Notes: generated from the letters alone by a model not told the origin. DNA of 39,020 nucleotides from Sandaracinus sp. (GCA_002699025.1 PABA01000103.1:1-39020), one strand, 5' to 3'. Counted from the stretch's first letter, positions 8,065 through 21,750 are shown. Translations and numbers: made by a program.

Positions 8065-10069
8065 GGCTTCGTGTCACCACACCGGTACGCGACTCCCAGC
8101 GCCGCGTGTAGCTCTCGACCCCACGAATCAGGTCGAGGAGCCCGTCCCCGTTGAAGTCGGCCAGCCGCAGGAAGTCCTGCTCGTCGCTCTCGAAGGGTAG
8201 AGGCGCGACCCGGTACAGCCGTGACTCGGACCAGACGTAGATTCCGCGGGGCGCGACGGCGTCTCCGGTCGTGACGATCCACTCGGTCGTGCCGTCCTGG
8301 TCGATGTCCACGATGAAGGGGTGATGCCGAGCTCCGTCGCTCGAGAAGTACCCGATCCGGTCTCCGCCCGGCGTCCAGACCAACTGGCGGTGGTCGTCCG
8401 GCGTGGAGCAGCGGATGGCCGTCTCGATGCCGGGCTCGAAGCGGGGGCCGCCCTCGTAGCGGGTGACCCACCACACCTCCCGGCCGGGATCGTCCGTGGA
8501 GCCCTCGCAGTAGACGACCTCCGGGCGCGGATCGCCGTACACTTGGACGGCGCGGAGGTTGGTCGGGGTGAAGTCCAACTCCAGCGGCTGGCGCGTGAAC
8601 GTCCCGTCGCCGTCGCCGTGGAGGTAGCTCATGCCGTACCGGTCGAAGGGTGGGTTCTCCTCCTCCGGAGGGAAGGTGCGGAGCAAGTCGTCGACGCCGT
8701 CACCGTCCACGTCGAGCACGACCGGGTCGTAGCCAGGGAAGTCCCGAAGGGGCGCGGAGTACCGAGGCAGGAACCGAAACCCCGACGGAACGGTCGTGGG
8801 GTCGCCGCGGTTCGCCCCCACCATGGTCAAGTACCCGCCCAGGTCGCGGGGGAAGAGAGCGTCCAAGCCTGGCTCGGTGTCGAACTGGCCCCAGACCGGC
8901 ACGGTCCAACGCTCCTGTCCGGGAGGGAACTCCACCCTTCGGACGAGATCCGGGACCACGATGGGCTCGACACCGTCGGCCGACTCATCGAAAACCGGGT
9001 CGCAATTGGGCGAGGGGTTGCCTCCGACCGTGCACGGCGTCTCCCGGGCCTGGTAGCGGAACGTCAGCGGCGGCAAGCACTCACCCACCTCGCCGAGGCA
9101 CTGCCGAAGGGCCGCCAGCTCGGAGGCCATCCCGGAGAGGGTGTCCGCCTCGCTCGGGGCCTCGCCCCAGGCGGCGAGACCGTGACGCAGCTCGTAGCGC
9201 CACATCAGGACCGGTTCCTGGGTGCGCGGATCGTCGACGCCGAGGTCCGGACCGTACATGCGGATCTCGGAGAGGAGCGCCGGTCGATGCTGATGAATCC
9301 CGCGCTCGAAGTGGTCGCGCGCATCCGGCAGCGCGTGCTCGTACCGGAGCTCGATACGGCGCGTCGCCTGGCGATCGGCATGGTGCGTGTACGTGATCTC
9401 ACTGGGGCGGTGGACGGCGCCGCCCTCGGCCGCCGAGGCGAGCTCGTAGTGGACCCGGAAGGCGTTGCCCCAGCCGTCACGGACCTCCGAGAGGTGCCAG
9501 GCCTGCGCCGCTCCCGACTCGTCCTTCAGGGTCGCGTCGTCGCCACCGTAGATGGAGGTCATACCGTGGAGGTCCTGGACCACCCACTGGCTCTCGCTCC
9601 GCTTGTAGGCGCGCACGTGGCGGTCCGGGACCGTCACCCAGTAGCCATCGGCCCGATCGACGAGGGGGACCCCGTCGAGGCAGAGCCGCCGGGCGAAGGC
9701 ATGCTCACCGACGCGGTCGGCCGGGTGCGGACCGAGGCAGGAGTGGATGCGCGAGAGACCATCGAGGGACCAGCCCCGACCCACCAGGCTCTCCCCCGCG
9801 CCGCTCACGTAGCGGAGCGCGAGATCGGGCGCGACGCCGCCCCGGCCGACGGCCCGCTTCAGGGGGACGACCACGTTGAGGCGCCCGTGGGCGTCCACCT
9901 CCGAATGGTAGGGGATGGTGCCGACGAGGTCGGTCGCGACGGTCCCGGAGCCCGTGAGGAGAGAGGCCTCGTGGCCCGCGACATCGGTCTCGGTGGAACC
10001 ACAGGCCGAGATGGCGATCGTGGACGCGGCGAGGAGCAGGAGGCACCAAGAGGCGCGAGAGACGGACAT
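7922..10069 (-). CDS. SpvB/TcB-like lipoprotein, N-terminal part of the Rhs toxin
   Basis: The 715-residue frame opens with a lipoprotein signal: basic start, hydrophobic core and lipobox ISAC with Cys23. A region typical of the SpvB / insecticidal toxin complex B N-terminus follows, with GTIPYHSEVDAHGRLNVVVPL and a conserved APDLALRYVSGAGESLVGRGWSL (described here in two pieces: APDLALRY and GRGWSL). From about residue 440 there are FG-GAP/VCBS-type motifs: LDVDGDGVDDLL, VDIDQDGTTEW and ADFNGDGLLDLI. In TcB proteins these parts form the shell that encloses the toxin. The last roughly 20 residues look out of frame, and the gene probably continues in 2821-8064. A lipid anchor suggests display or staging at the envelope, unlike soluble Tc complexes. 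I chose the ATG at 10069 because it gives the full signal peptide. No transport helper is visible nearby. Confidence 0.88.
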   Translation of the reverse strand: MSVSRASWCLLLLAASTIAISACGSTETDVAGHEASLLTGSGTVATDLVGTIPYHSEVDAHGRLNVVVPLKRAVGRGGVAPDLALRYVSGAGESLVGRGWSLDGLSRIHSCLGPHPADRVGEHAFARRLCLDGVPLVDRADGYWVTVPDRHVRAYKRSESQWVVQDLHGMTSIYGGDDATLKDESGAAQAWHLSEVRDGWGNAFRVHYELASAAEGGAVHRPSEITYTHHADRQATRRIELRYEHALPDARDHFERGIHQHRPALLSEIRMYGPDLGVDDPRTQEPVLMWRYELRHGLAAWGEAPSEADTLSGMASELAALRQCLGEVGECLPPLTFRYQARETPCTVGGNPSPNCDPVFDESADGVEPIVVPDLVRRVEFPPGQERWTVPVWGQFDTEPGLDALFPRDLGGYLTMVGANRGDPTTVPSGFRFLPRYSAPLRDFPGYDPVVLDVDGDGVDDLLRTFPPEEENPPFDRYGMSYLHGDGDGTFTRQPLELDFTPTNLRAVQVYGDPRPEVVYCEGSTDDPGREVWWVTRYEGGPRFEPGIETAIRCSTPDDHRQLVWTPGGDRIGYFSSDGARHHPFIVDIDQDGTTEWIVTTGDAVAPRGIYVWSESRLYRVAPLPFESDEQDFLRLADFNGDGLLDLIRGVESYTRRWESRTGVVTRSRERDFLELTVHVARGDRHAPAAGGGSRTRRADDALGVIARPQRGRPK

Positions 10070-10105
10070 GGCGCGCAGGCTGACCCGGCGCGAGCACTTC
10101 GTCCA

Positions 10106-10121
10106 TGGTCTTTTCAGACCA
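10106..10121. promoter_or_regulatory. Perfect inverted repeat upstream of the Rhs toxin gene
   Basis: TGGTCT-TTTC-AGACCA forms a perfect six-base inverted repeat with a four-base loop, 36 bases upstream of the toxin start on the minus strand. It could be an operator or a 5' hairpin for the toxin gene, or serve the divergent gene. No regulator is identified. Confidence 0.4.
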
Positions 10122-10180
10122 GATCGTGTCGACCGGGAGACGGTCTTACCCTAACGGGTTGGCAACCAGCTGCCGTGGCC

Positions 10181-10201
10181 GTCCTCAGCTCGCTTGAGGA
10201 C
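10181..10201. promoter_or_regulatory. Inverted repeat in leader of the small lipoprotein gene
   Basis: GTCCTCA and TGAGGAC form a perfect seven-base stem around a seven-base loop, ending 23 bases before the lipoprotein start codon at 10225. An 11-base palindrome, GGTTGGCAACC, lies at 10157-10167. The 155-base divergent gap between the toxin and this gene therefore holds three palindromic elements. Function is not known. Confidence 0.4.
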
Positions 10202-10224
10202 CTCCCTGGTGCTAGGAGATGATC

Positions 10225-10713
10225 ATGCGTCGGCTGCTGATCGCTCTCTCGATGCTCGGCTGCGCGGCTTCCCAGGAACCGCTCGCCGAGGGGATCTACT
10301 GGGTCGAGTTCGAGCTGGCCGAAGACACCTGCCGACCCGAGTGGGCGCCGATGGGCGAGCAGCAGGTCGCCGTGCCCACGCCGGACGGGGAGCTCCCAGT
10401 GCTGTTCCCGAGTCCGGAAGGCCTCTGGGGGTACCTGAGCGTGCCGCTCGAGGAGGGGACGGCCCGTCCGGAAGACGACCTATTCCGGACCATCACGGAT
10501 ACGCTGTCGAACGTGCACGGGGAGGGCCTGACCTTCGAGAGGCACTTCGTCCGGCACATGCGGAACCCGCGCTGGGAGGGCCCCGAGGTGATGCCCTGCG
10601 AGTGGCGCATCGTCATGCACTACCGGCTCGCCGAGCCCTGTCCGCGAGAGTGCGTAGAGCAGGTCGGGTACACAGACGAGGGGCTCTATCGATTTGGCTG
10701 CGCCTGTCCGTAG
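10225..10713 (+). CDS. Small hypothetical lipoprotein
   Basis: This protein of about 162 residues has a short signal peptide (MRRLLIALSMLGC) whose Cys is a plausible lipobox Cys. The second of two close ATGs is chosen because the AGGAG at 10214-10218 touches the first (10219) but is well spaced from the ATG at 10225. The mature part has no domain I recognise. It is rich in Pro, Glu and Trp, has six further Cys (including a C-P-R-E-C pair and a C-A-C near the end) that could form disulfides, and contains no membrane segment. It is divergent from the Rhs toxin gene and convergent with ligA, 17 bases from the ligA stop. A link to the toxin (for example, shared regulation from the palindromic gap) is possible but unproven. 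Confidence 0.75.
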   Translation: MRRLLIALSMLGCAASQEPLAEGIYWVEFELAEDTCRPEWAPMGEQQVAVPTPDGELPVLFPSPEGLWGYLSVPLEEGTARPEDDLFRTITDTLSNVHGEGLTFERHFVRHMRNPRWEGPEVMPCEWRIVMHYRLAEPCPRECVEQVGYTDEGLYRFGCACP

Positions 10714-10730
10714 TCGGGTCCGCCTCGGGC

Positions 10731-15789
<5,059 letters not shown>

Positions 15790-15810
15790 ACGGGCGGCCC
15801 GGGTCGGGGC

Positions 15811-16269
15811 TCAGCCCATCCCCATTCCCATCATGCCGCTGACCGAGGCGTCGGCCCCGGCGTCTTCCAGCGGACCGGCGTCCTCCATCGGGCCGGCGTC
15901 TTCGGGGCCGGCGTCTTCCCCGGGGCCGGCGTCTTCGGGGCCGGCGTCCTCCCCGCCCGCGTCTTCGGAGCCGGCGTCCTCCCCGCCCGCGTCCTCCGGC
16001 GTCGCCGCGTCCTGTCCCGCGTCCTCCTCGGGTGTCGCCGCGTCCTCCTCGGGCGTCGCCGCGTCCTCCTCGGGGAGCTCGTCGGGCTGGTAGGTGGTCC
16101 GTCCGCGGCACTCGCTCGCGACGCAGATGAGCTCGCCGCGGCACTCCACGTCGTTGCGGCAGTAGTCGCCGGCCGCGCCCCCCTCGCGCACGCACCCGCC
16201 GACCCAGGCCGCCGTGAGCCCCAGCACCGCGACACCCACCGCCCCGAACCGCGCTCCCCCATCCCGCAT
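15811..16269 (-). CDS. EDAG-repeat lipoprotein
   Basis: This lipoprotein of about 152 residues has a signal peptide (MRDGGARFGAVGVAVLGL...) with lipobox VGGC and Cys26. A small Cys-rich motif, DYCRNDVECRGELICVASEC, resembles the N-terminal motif often seen in myxobacterial surface proteins. The rest is low complexity: about 15 copies of (P)EDAG/EDAAT, ending in a Met/Gly tail. The open frame extends upstream to 16395, but the ATG at 16269 gives a proper signal peptide and clears the divergent kinase gene. The acidic repeat could bind cations or act as a spacer from the membrane. Function is unknown. It is convergent with the regulator gene, with a 21-base gap. Confidence 0.75.
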   Translation of the reverse strand: MRDGGARFGAVGVAVLGLTAAWVGGCVREGGAAGDYCRNDVECRGELICVASECRGRTTYQPDELPEEDAATPEEDAATPEEDAGQDAATPEDAGGEDAGSEDAGGEDAGPEDAGPGEDAGPEDAGPMEDAGPLEDAGADASVSGMMGMGMG

Positions 16270-16327
16270 GGCTCCATGATGCCATGCCTCGGCGCCCCTC
16301 GGACAGACCTCGGCGCACGAGGCTCCC

Positions 16328-18232
16328 ATGGAGCCAACGGAGACTTGCCTCGCGGCGTGTCGCCGCCGACACTCGACCACGGTGGAACGGGACATCCGGC
16401 GGAAGCAGCGTGCACCGGACCCGTCGCTGGTCGGGACGACCCTGGTCGGGCGCTACCATCTGGTGCGCATGCTCGGTGACGGCGGCATGGGCGCCGTCTA
16501 CAAGGCCGCCGATCAGGTGCTCCGGCGCTTCGTCGCCATCAAGCTCCTGCACCCCGCCACGGCCGAGAACCCCTCCGCCGTCGAGCGCTTCGTCCGCGAG
16601 GCCCGCTCGGCGGCCGCCATCGGCCACCCGAACATCATCGACATCCTCGACTTCGGCTACGAGAAGAAGCGCCCCTTCCTCGTGATGGAGTACCTCCGCG
16701 GCCGCTCGCTCAGCGAGCTCATCGCCGAGGAGAACCGGCTGACCATCGAGCGCGCGTGCAAGATCGCGACGCACAGCCTCGCCGGCCTCGCGGCCGCGCA
16801 CGATCGCGGCATCCTGCATCGGGATCTGAAGCCGGCGAACCTGATGCTCATCGCTTTGCTCGGCGACGCGGACTTCGTGAAGGTCTGCGACTTCGGCTTC
16901 GCCGCCCTGGTCCAGCCGAGCAAGCGCATCTCCGACGGCAAGGAGCTCACGCCGGCGCGCACGCTGGTCGGGACGCCGGCCTACGCCGCCCCCGAGCGGC
17001 TCCGGGGCGACGATCGGCGCGACCCGCGCATCGACGTCTACTCGATCGGCGTCGTGCTCTTCGAGATGCTGGCCGGCCGCCGCCCCTTCGACGCGCCGAC
17101 CTTCCGGGAGCTCGCGCGGAAGGTCCGCCACGACCCGCCGCCGAAGCTACGCGCGATCCGCGCCGACGTCCCCAAGGGCCTCGAGTACGCCATCGAGCGC
17201 TCGCTCGCGAAGGACCGGGAGGAGCGCTGGGCGAGCTGCGAGGAGTTCGCGGCCGCGCTCGTGCCCTTCGGGGGGCGCGTCATCCCCGTCGAGGACCACC
17301 CCAGCGACAGCTTCACGATGGATCTCTTGCGCATCAAGGCGCGGGAGACGGCGCAGCAGAAGGTGATGACGCCCTCGGAGGCGGAGCAGATCCTCGAGCT
17401 CCGCCGGCGCTTCCGGAAGGAGCGGCGCGAGGACGAGCCCCAGCCGGGCCTCCACGGGACGCAGCCGGGAGGGCCCAGCATCGAGCTGGATCTGGAGGAC
17501 GCGCTCCCCATGTCCTCGCCGAGCGCGACCTCGCTCCGCGAGACGGACTCGAACCGCGCCGTCGTCGCCCAGACCGACCCGGCGCCGCCCATGCCGGGGA
17601 GCCTCCTCCCGGACAAGACCGAGCCCATCGGGGCCGGCTTCGCCCCGGCGCCGCCGATCACGGCCGTCGATCCGCGCAGCTACGCGGGCTCGGTGGCGCT
17701 CTCGATCCTCCGCTTCGTCTCGCGGCGCTTCGGCGAGCGGGCGCTGACCGAGCTCCTCGGGCACCTCCCGGACGGCGCGCGGCAGGTCTTCCATCAGGGC
17801 GTGACCGAGGACGACCGGGTGCCCTTCGACGCGGTCAACGCGCTGATCTCGTGCATCGACGCGCGGCTCGGGCGGGACGACCTGCACCTCGTGGTGCAGT
17901 GCGGGCGCGCCGCCGCCGAGGGGGCCTTCGAGCTGATGCGCGCCGTGCGTCCGCCATCGCCGCCGCCGGAGGTCCTGCTCGCGGAGATGCCCCAGGTCAT
18001 CGGCGAGCTGGTCGCCGGCGTGGACGTGAAGGTGAGCCGGCTCGGGCGCGGCTACGGGCGGATGGAGCTCGACGAGAACGGCGAGTCCTCACTCTCGTTC
18101 AACGTCTTCCTCATCGGCTTCGTCGACCGGAGCCTGGACCGCTTCGGCGCCTCCGACGTGGAGGTCAACATGCTGAGCTCCCCGGCCCTCGGCGACGATT
18201 CGTGCGTGTACGAGATCAGCTGGATCTCCTGA
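16328..18232 (+). CDS. Ser/Thr protein kinase with C-terminal myxobacterial domain
   Basis: This 634-residue Hanks-type kinase is cytoplasmic, with no obvious membrane helix. Kinase motifs are complete: Gly loop LGDGGMGAVYKA, Lys72 (VAIK), HRD at 164-166 followed by LKPAN, DFG at Asp188 (CDFGF), and AAPE in the activation segment. A Pro/Asp-rich linker (about 330-450) leads to a C-terminal domain of about 180 residues (VALSILRFVSRRFGERALTE onward to EISWIS). That domain resembles the roughly 200-residue DUF2378/TIGR02265 domain of myxobacteria; this is a memory-based match and uncertain. It may sense a ligand or bind partners. The gene is divergent from the EDAG lipoprotein, with a 58-base gap. 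Kinase identity is certain; substrates are unknown. Confidence 0.95.
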   Translation: MEPTETCLAACRRRHSTTVERDIRRKQRAPDPSLVGTTLVGRYHLVRMLGDGGMGAVYKAADQVLRRFVAIKLLHPATAENPSAVERFVREARSAAAIGHPNIIDILDFGYEKKRPFLVMEYLRGRSLSELIAEENRLTIERACKIATHSLAGLAAAHDRGILHRDLKPANLMLIALLGDADFVKVCDFGFAALVQPSKRISDGKELTPARTLVGTPAYAAPERLRGDDRRDPRIDVYSIGVVLFEMLAGRRPFDAPTFRELARKVRHDPPPKLRAIRADVPKGLEYAIERSLAKDREERWASCEEFAAALVPFGGRVIPVEDHPSDSFTMDLLRIKARETAQQKVMTPSEAEQILELRRRFRKERREDEPQPGLHGTQPGGPSIELDLEDALPMSSPSATSLRETDSNRAVVAQTDPAPPMPGSLLPDKTEPIGAGFAPAPPITAVDPRSYAGSVALSILRFVSRRFGERALTELLGHLPDGARQVFHQGVTEDDRVPFDAVNALISCIDARLGRDDLHLVVQCGRAAAEGAFELMRAVRPPSPPPEVLLAEMPQVIGELVAGVDVKVSRLGRGYGRMELDENGESSLSFNVFLIGFVDRSLDRFGASDVEVNMLSSPALGDDSCVYEISWIS

Positions 18233-18236
18233 GCCA

Positions 18237-18251
18237 GCCGGCGTAACCGGC
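18237..18251 (+). terminator. Possible short hairpin after the kinase gene
   Basis: GCCGG-CGTAA-CCGGC forms a five-base stem five bases after the kinase stop, in the convergent gap before the HEAT-protein gene. There is no U-tract, so a terminator role is weakly supported. Confidence 0.3.
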
Positions 18252-18375
18252 GTGCCTATGCCCATGCGCGCGCGTGCCCCTGCCCGCAGCACGAAGGGGT
18301 CGGAGAAGGTCATATGGCGAACGCCGCGCGACCCTCGTGACGCCTTCGGGGGAGCTGCGAGCTCCCGCTCCGAGC

Positions 18376-21300
18376 TCAGCCGCCCTCGCCGAGGAAGCGC
18401 GCCTGCCCCTCGGTCTCCCACCAGCGGAGGTACTTCCGCTGGGCGACCTCGCGGTCCTTCTTCGGGAGGCTCGGGTGGTAGCCGTAGTACTCCTGGGTGA
18501 GGTGCTTCAGCTCCTCGCCCGCGGCGCGGCGCAGCTCCTCGTCGCCGTGCAAGAGCGCCTCGATCAGCCACTCGATGCGGTGCCGTTCGACGTTCGCCTC
18601 GACCCAGTCCAGCCACTTCCGGCGCGACTTGCCGAAGTCCTGCCGCGTGAGGACGACCAGCGCCGCGTGGGCGGCGTCGACGAGCGCGTCCTCCCGCGCC
18701 GCGAGCAGGTCGACGAGGAGCTCCAGGGAGCGCTGATCGCGGAGCTCCCCGAGCGCCCGCGCGGCCCGCCCGCGCTGCTCGGCGGTGCGTCGCGGCACGC
18801 GCGCCGTGGCCCGGAGCATCTGGACGACCTGCGCGATCTCCGCGTCGAAGCGCCGCATCTCGCGGAGCACGTCGAGGGCGAGGACGCCGATCTCCGGATC
18901 GGCGTCGAAGATGCGCCGGCCGAGCGGCGCCACCAGGTCGCGATGGGGGCGCTCCCGGGCGACGAGCACCGCGTAGAAGCGCGCGTCCGTGTCCTCGGCG
19001 TCGAGGAGGGTCGCCAGGTAGGGCACGGCGCGATCGCCGTAGGCCACGAGCGTGCGGGCGATGGCGGAGACGTCCCGGCCCCGCGGCAGGCGCCGATGCG
19101 GCCGGTGGCGATCGAACCAGAGGGGCCCGGGGAAGTCGCGCACGAGCACCGGGAGCGCGATCTCGCCCAGGGCCATGACGGCGCGGACCGTGTTCATCTC
19201 GTCGTCCGGGCCGACCCGGCGGAGCTCGGAGACGAGCGCCTCCACGTTCTCGTCGACCTCGATGATGATGCTCGGCAGCTCGCCCGGCGGAACGCTCGAG
19301 GTCGGCTGGGAAGAGGGCGGGTGGACGACGCGGGAGGCGGGCGAGGCGGAGGGCGTCACGCCGCGGACGACGTCCACGGGCGGGGCCTCGGAGGGATCCT
19401 CGCGCCGCGGGTCGTGCCGGCGCGGGGGCACGACGACCTCGTCGACGACGCCGCGCATGCGGTAGGCGCTCGCCGGCTCCTCCTCGAGCCCCTCGAAGTC
19501 GGCGGCGTCGGCCTCCTCGATCTCGATCTCGGGCTCGTCGTCGTCCTCGTCTTCGTCCCCGGCGGGCTCGGCGGCGGCGACCTCGACCTCGGGCTCGTCC
19601 TCGTCCCCCGGCTCCCCGGAGGCCTCGGCGGCGAGCTCGGGCTCGTCCTCGTCCCCCGGGCCGCCCGCCGCGGCCCCCTCGTCGGCCTCTTCCGGAGGGG
19701 CCTCGGCGCTCGCCGGGTCCTCCCCGGCGACCGCGGCCTCGGCCGGCCGGGCGGGCCCCGCCGCGCCGTTCGAGCCAGCCGCGTCGGGTTCCTCGGGCTC
19801 CTCGACGTCCCCCACGGGCTCACCGGACGCGCCCACCTCGGGCATGGCGCCGGGCATGGGCGGCGGCGGCGCGCTCCGGGGCACGCCGAGCACCTGGAAG
19901 GCCTTCGAGCGCTTGCGCGGCCGCTTCTTGCGGGCCGGCCCGATGCTCGGCGAGCGACCGGGTCGCGGCTCGCTCGGCGGCGACGACGCGCGGGCTGCCT
20001 TCTCCGCCTCCGTCAGATCGCCCCAGGAGTCCGCCGCGGCGATCGACTCCTTGCTCCAGCTGGACGCCGGAGCGGCTTCGACGGGGGCCGAGTCGACGGG
20101 GGCGGTGTCGACGGGGGCGGTGTCGACGGGGCCGGAGTCGACGGGGCCGGAGTCGACGGGGCCGGAGTCGACGGGCGCCGAGTCGGCGGGCGCCGCGTCG
20201 GCCGGGCTCGAGTCGGCGGGTGCGTCCGCCTCGACCGGCGCCGCCTCGGCCGGGGCCGGCGCGCTCGCGAGGGGCTCGGGGCGGAGCGTCGAGGGCTTCG
20301 CCGGGGCCGACCCCTCCTCGGGCTCCTCCCCATCCGTCGTCGCCGTGCCCTCCGCGTAGCCGCGGAACTTCTGCCGCAGGATCAGCTTCTGGAACGCCTC
20401 GCTCATCCGCGGCGTGAAGCCGAGCAGCTCCGGCACCTCCGCCAGGCCGAAGTCCTCCCCAGCCCGGTCGCCGTAGAACACCAGCACGACCCGCTGACGG
20501 ATCGACACGGGCACGAGCACGGCGGGCATCGCCTCCTCGCGATCGAGCGCGTCACGCACGTCCCGGTCCTCGTCGGTCTGGTCGAGGTGCGTGATCAACG
20601 GCACCGCGCCCTCGCGCACGGTGGCGAACGCGCCCGGGCGGCTCAGGTCCACGGCGAGGCGCCGGATCTCCTCGTGGTCGGCGCCCTCCCCGACCGCGTC
20701 GAGCCCCTCGGCCTCCTCCTCGTGCACGACGAAGAGCGCGAGGAAGTCGAAGAACTGACGCGCGAAGGCGAAGCCGATCTCCAGGATCTCGTCCCGGTCC
20801 TCGGCCTCGCCGAGCAGCTCCACGGCGCGGCGGGCGGTCAGCGGCCCGCGGAGCTTCTTCAGCCGCGGGCTCTGCGGCTTCGCCACTCGCCGCCGCTCGG
20901 GCGCGGAGGCCGAGAGGCTGGGCGCCTCCGCGGGCTTGCTCGGCGCCTCCGGCGGCGGCGCCGGCCGCTCGCTGCGGCGCAGGCCCACCACCTGGGAGAC
21001 GCGCACCACCTCCGAGGCGCCCGGCGGCGGCTCGGAGGCGCGGACGACGCCGAACTTCTTCGTGCTCGGCCCGGTCGACTTCCGCGGCGGGCGCACCGAC
21101 TCGGGCGCCTCGTCCTCGGCGTCGTCCTCGTCGTCGCCCTCGTGCCCGTAGACGTCCTCGAAGCTCTGACGGTCGCTCGCGTTCTGCTCGAGGGGCGCCA
21201 CGTAGGGGATGGTGCCGGCGTCGCGCTGGCGGAGCTTGTCGGCGAGCCGCCGCATGCGCGGCACCATCTCGAGGCCGTAGTGATGGTGGAGCGCGGCCGC

Positions 21301-21750
21301 GACCCGCGCCTCCGTGACGATGCGCTGCACGACCTCCACCCCGAGGAGGAACCCGAGCTGCGACTCGACGGCGTCATCGAGCGGCTGGGCGACGGCGACG
21401 ACGAGCGTCCCCTCCTCGAGCTTCAGCGGGACCAGCTCCTGCCGCTGGGCCACCTCGCGCGGCACGATGCGGATCACGTCCCGGGGGACGTTCATGACCT
21501 CGTCCCGGGTCGCCGGCAGCAGGCCGTGCACCGCGGCCACGTAGGCGGACATCACGTTCTCCGGCACGACGCCCTGCTCGAGCAGGATCGTGTCGAAGCG
21601 ACCGCCGGAGATCACCTGCCTCTGGATCGCCTCCTCGATCTTCCGCACGGAGACCCGCTGGTCTCGGACGAGCAACGACGTGAGGGCGGACATGAGGGCC
21701 GGTGAATCCCCTTCGAGTTCCCCCGCGAAGCGCCGGGGGGACGTGGGCAT
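18376..21750 (-). CDS. GspE/PilB N-terminal domain, GAF-like and HEAT-repeat scaffold protein
   Basis: This 1124-residue cytoplasmic protein has no signal peptide. Residues about 20-165 match the N-terminal domain of type II secretion/type IV pilus ATPases (two helices, then PLKLEEGTLVVAVAQPLDD), but no ATPase domain follows. A Pro/Ala-rich linker leads to a GAF-like domain (about 310-480; ARRAVELLGEAEDRDEILE). A very long low-complexity part (about 490-830) is rich in Ala/Pro/Glu/Asp and includes PVDSG/PVDTA repeats and acidic runs. The C-terminal 260 residues are HEAT-like repeats (VRAVMALGEIALPVLV; ARALGELRDQRSLELLVDLL) with a final Trp-rich segment. In related bacteria such N-domains bind c-di-GMP or partner proteins; here that is inference. 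It may be a scaffold for motility or secretion. The start at 21750 is the first ATG; the ATG at 21693 is an alternative. Confidence 0.82.
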   Translation of the reverse strand: MPTSPRRFAGELEGDSPALMSALTSLLVRDQRVSVRKIEEAIQRQVISGGRFDTILLEQGVVPENVMSAYVAAVHGLLPATRDEVMNVPRDVIRIVPREVAQRQELVPLKLEEGTLVVAVAQPLDDAVESQLGFLLGVEVVQRIVTEARVAAALHHHYGLEMVPRMRRLADKLRQRDAGTIPYVAPLEQNASDRQSFEDVYGHEGDDEDDAEDEAPESVRPPRKSTGPSTKKFGVVRASEPPPGASEVVRVSQVVGLRRSERPAPPPEAPSKPAEAPSLSASAPERRRVAKPQSPRLKKLRGPLTARRAVELLGEAEDRDEILEIGFAFARQFFDFLALFVVHEEEAEGLDAVGEGADHEEIRRLAVDLSRPGAFATVREGAVPLITHLDQTDEDRDVRDALDREEAMPAVLVPVSIRQRVVLVFYGDRAGEDFGLAEVPELLGFTPRMSEAFQKLILRQKFRGYAEGTATTDGEEPEEGSAPAKPSTLRPEPLASAPAPAEAAPVEADAPADSSPADAAPADSAPVDSGPVDSGPVDSGPVDTAPVDTAPVDSAPVEAAPASSWSKESIAAADSWGDLTEAEKAARASSPPSEPRPGRSPSIGPARKKRPRKRSKAFQVLGVPRSAPPPPMPGAMPEVGASGEPVGDVEEPEEPDAAGSNGAAGPARPAEAAVAGEDPASAEAPPEEADEGAAAGGPGDEDEPELAAEASGEPGDEDEPEVEVAAAEPAGDEDEDDDEPEIEIEEADAADFEGLEEEPASAYRMRGVVDEVVVPPRRHDPRREDPSEAPPVDVVRGVTPSASPASRVVHPPSSQPTSSVPPGELPSIIIEVDENVEALVSELRRVGPDDEMNTVRAVMALGEIALPVLVRDFPGPLWFDRHRPHRRLPRGRDVSAIARTLVAYGDRAVPYLATLLDAEDTDARFYAVLVARERPHRDLVAPLGRRIFDADPEIGVLALDVLREMRRFDAEIAQVVQMLRATARVPRRTAEQRGRAARALGELRDQRSLELLVDLLAAREDALVDAAHAALVVLTRQDFGKSRRKWLDWVEANVERHRIEWLIEALLHGDEELRRAAGEELKHLTQEYYGYHPSLPKKDREVAQRKYLRWWETEGQARFLGEGG
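20078..20221 (-). repeat. 15-base tandem repeat inside the GspE-N/HEAT gene
   Basis: About nine imperfect copies of a 15-base unit (TCGACGGGGCCGGAG on the plus strand) encode the five-residue repeat PVDSG/PVDTA/PADSA. As the unit is a multiple of three, copy changes keep the frame and would alter linker length. Confidence 0.8.

Noticed and set aside
8321..10222. A 633-residue plus-strand open frame
   Set aside because: It lies opposite the SpvB-like half of the toxin, where the minus strand carries a signal peptide and conserved motifs.
18274..21705. A 1143-residue open frame on the plus strand opposite the GspE-N/HEAT gene
   Set aside because: It is rich in Arg/Leu/Gly/Val/His with no recognisable domain, as expected for the antisense of a GC-rich gene. 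The minus strand has clear domains.
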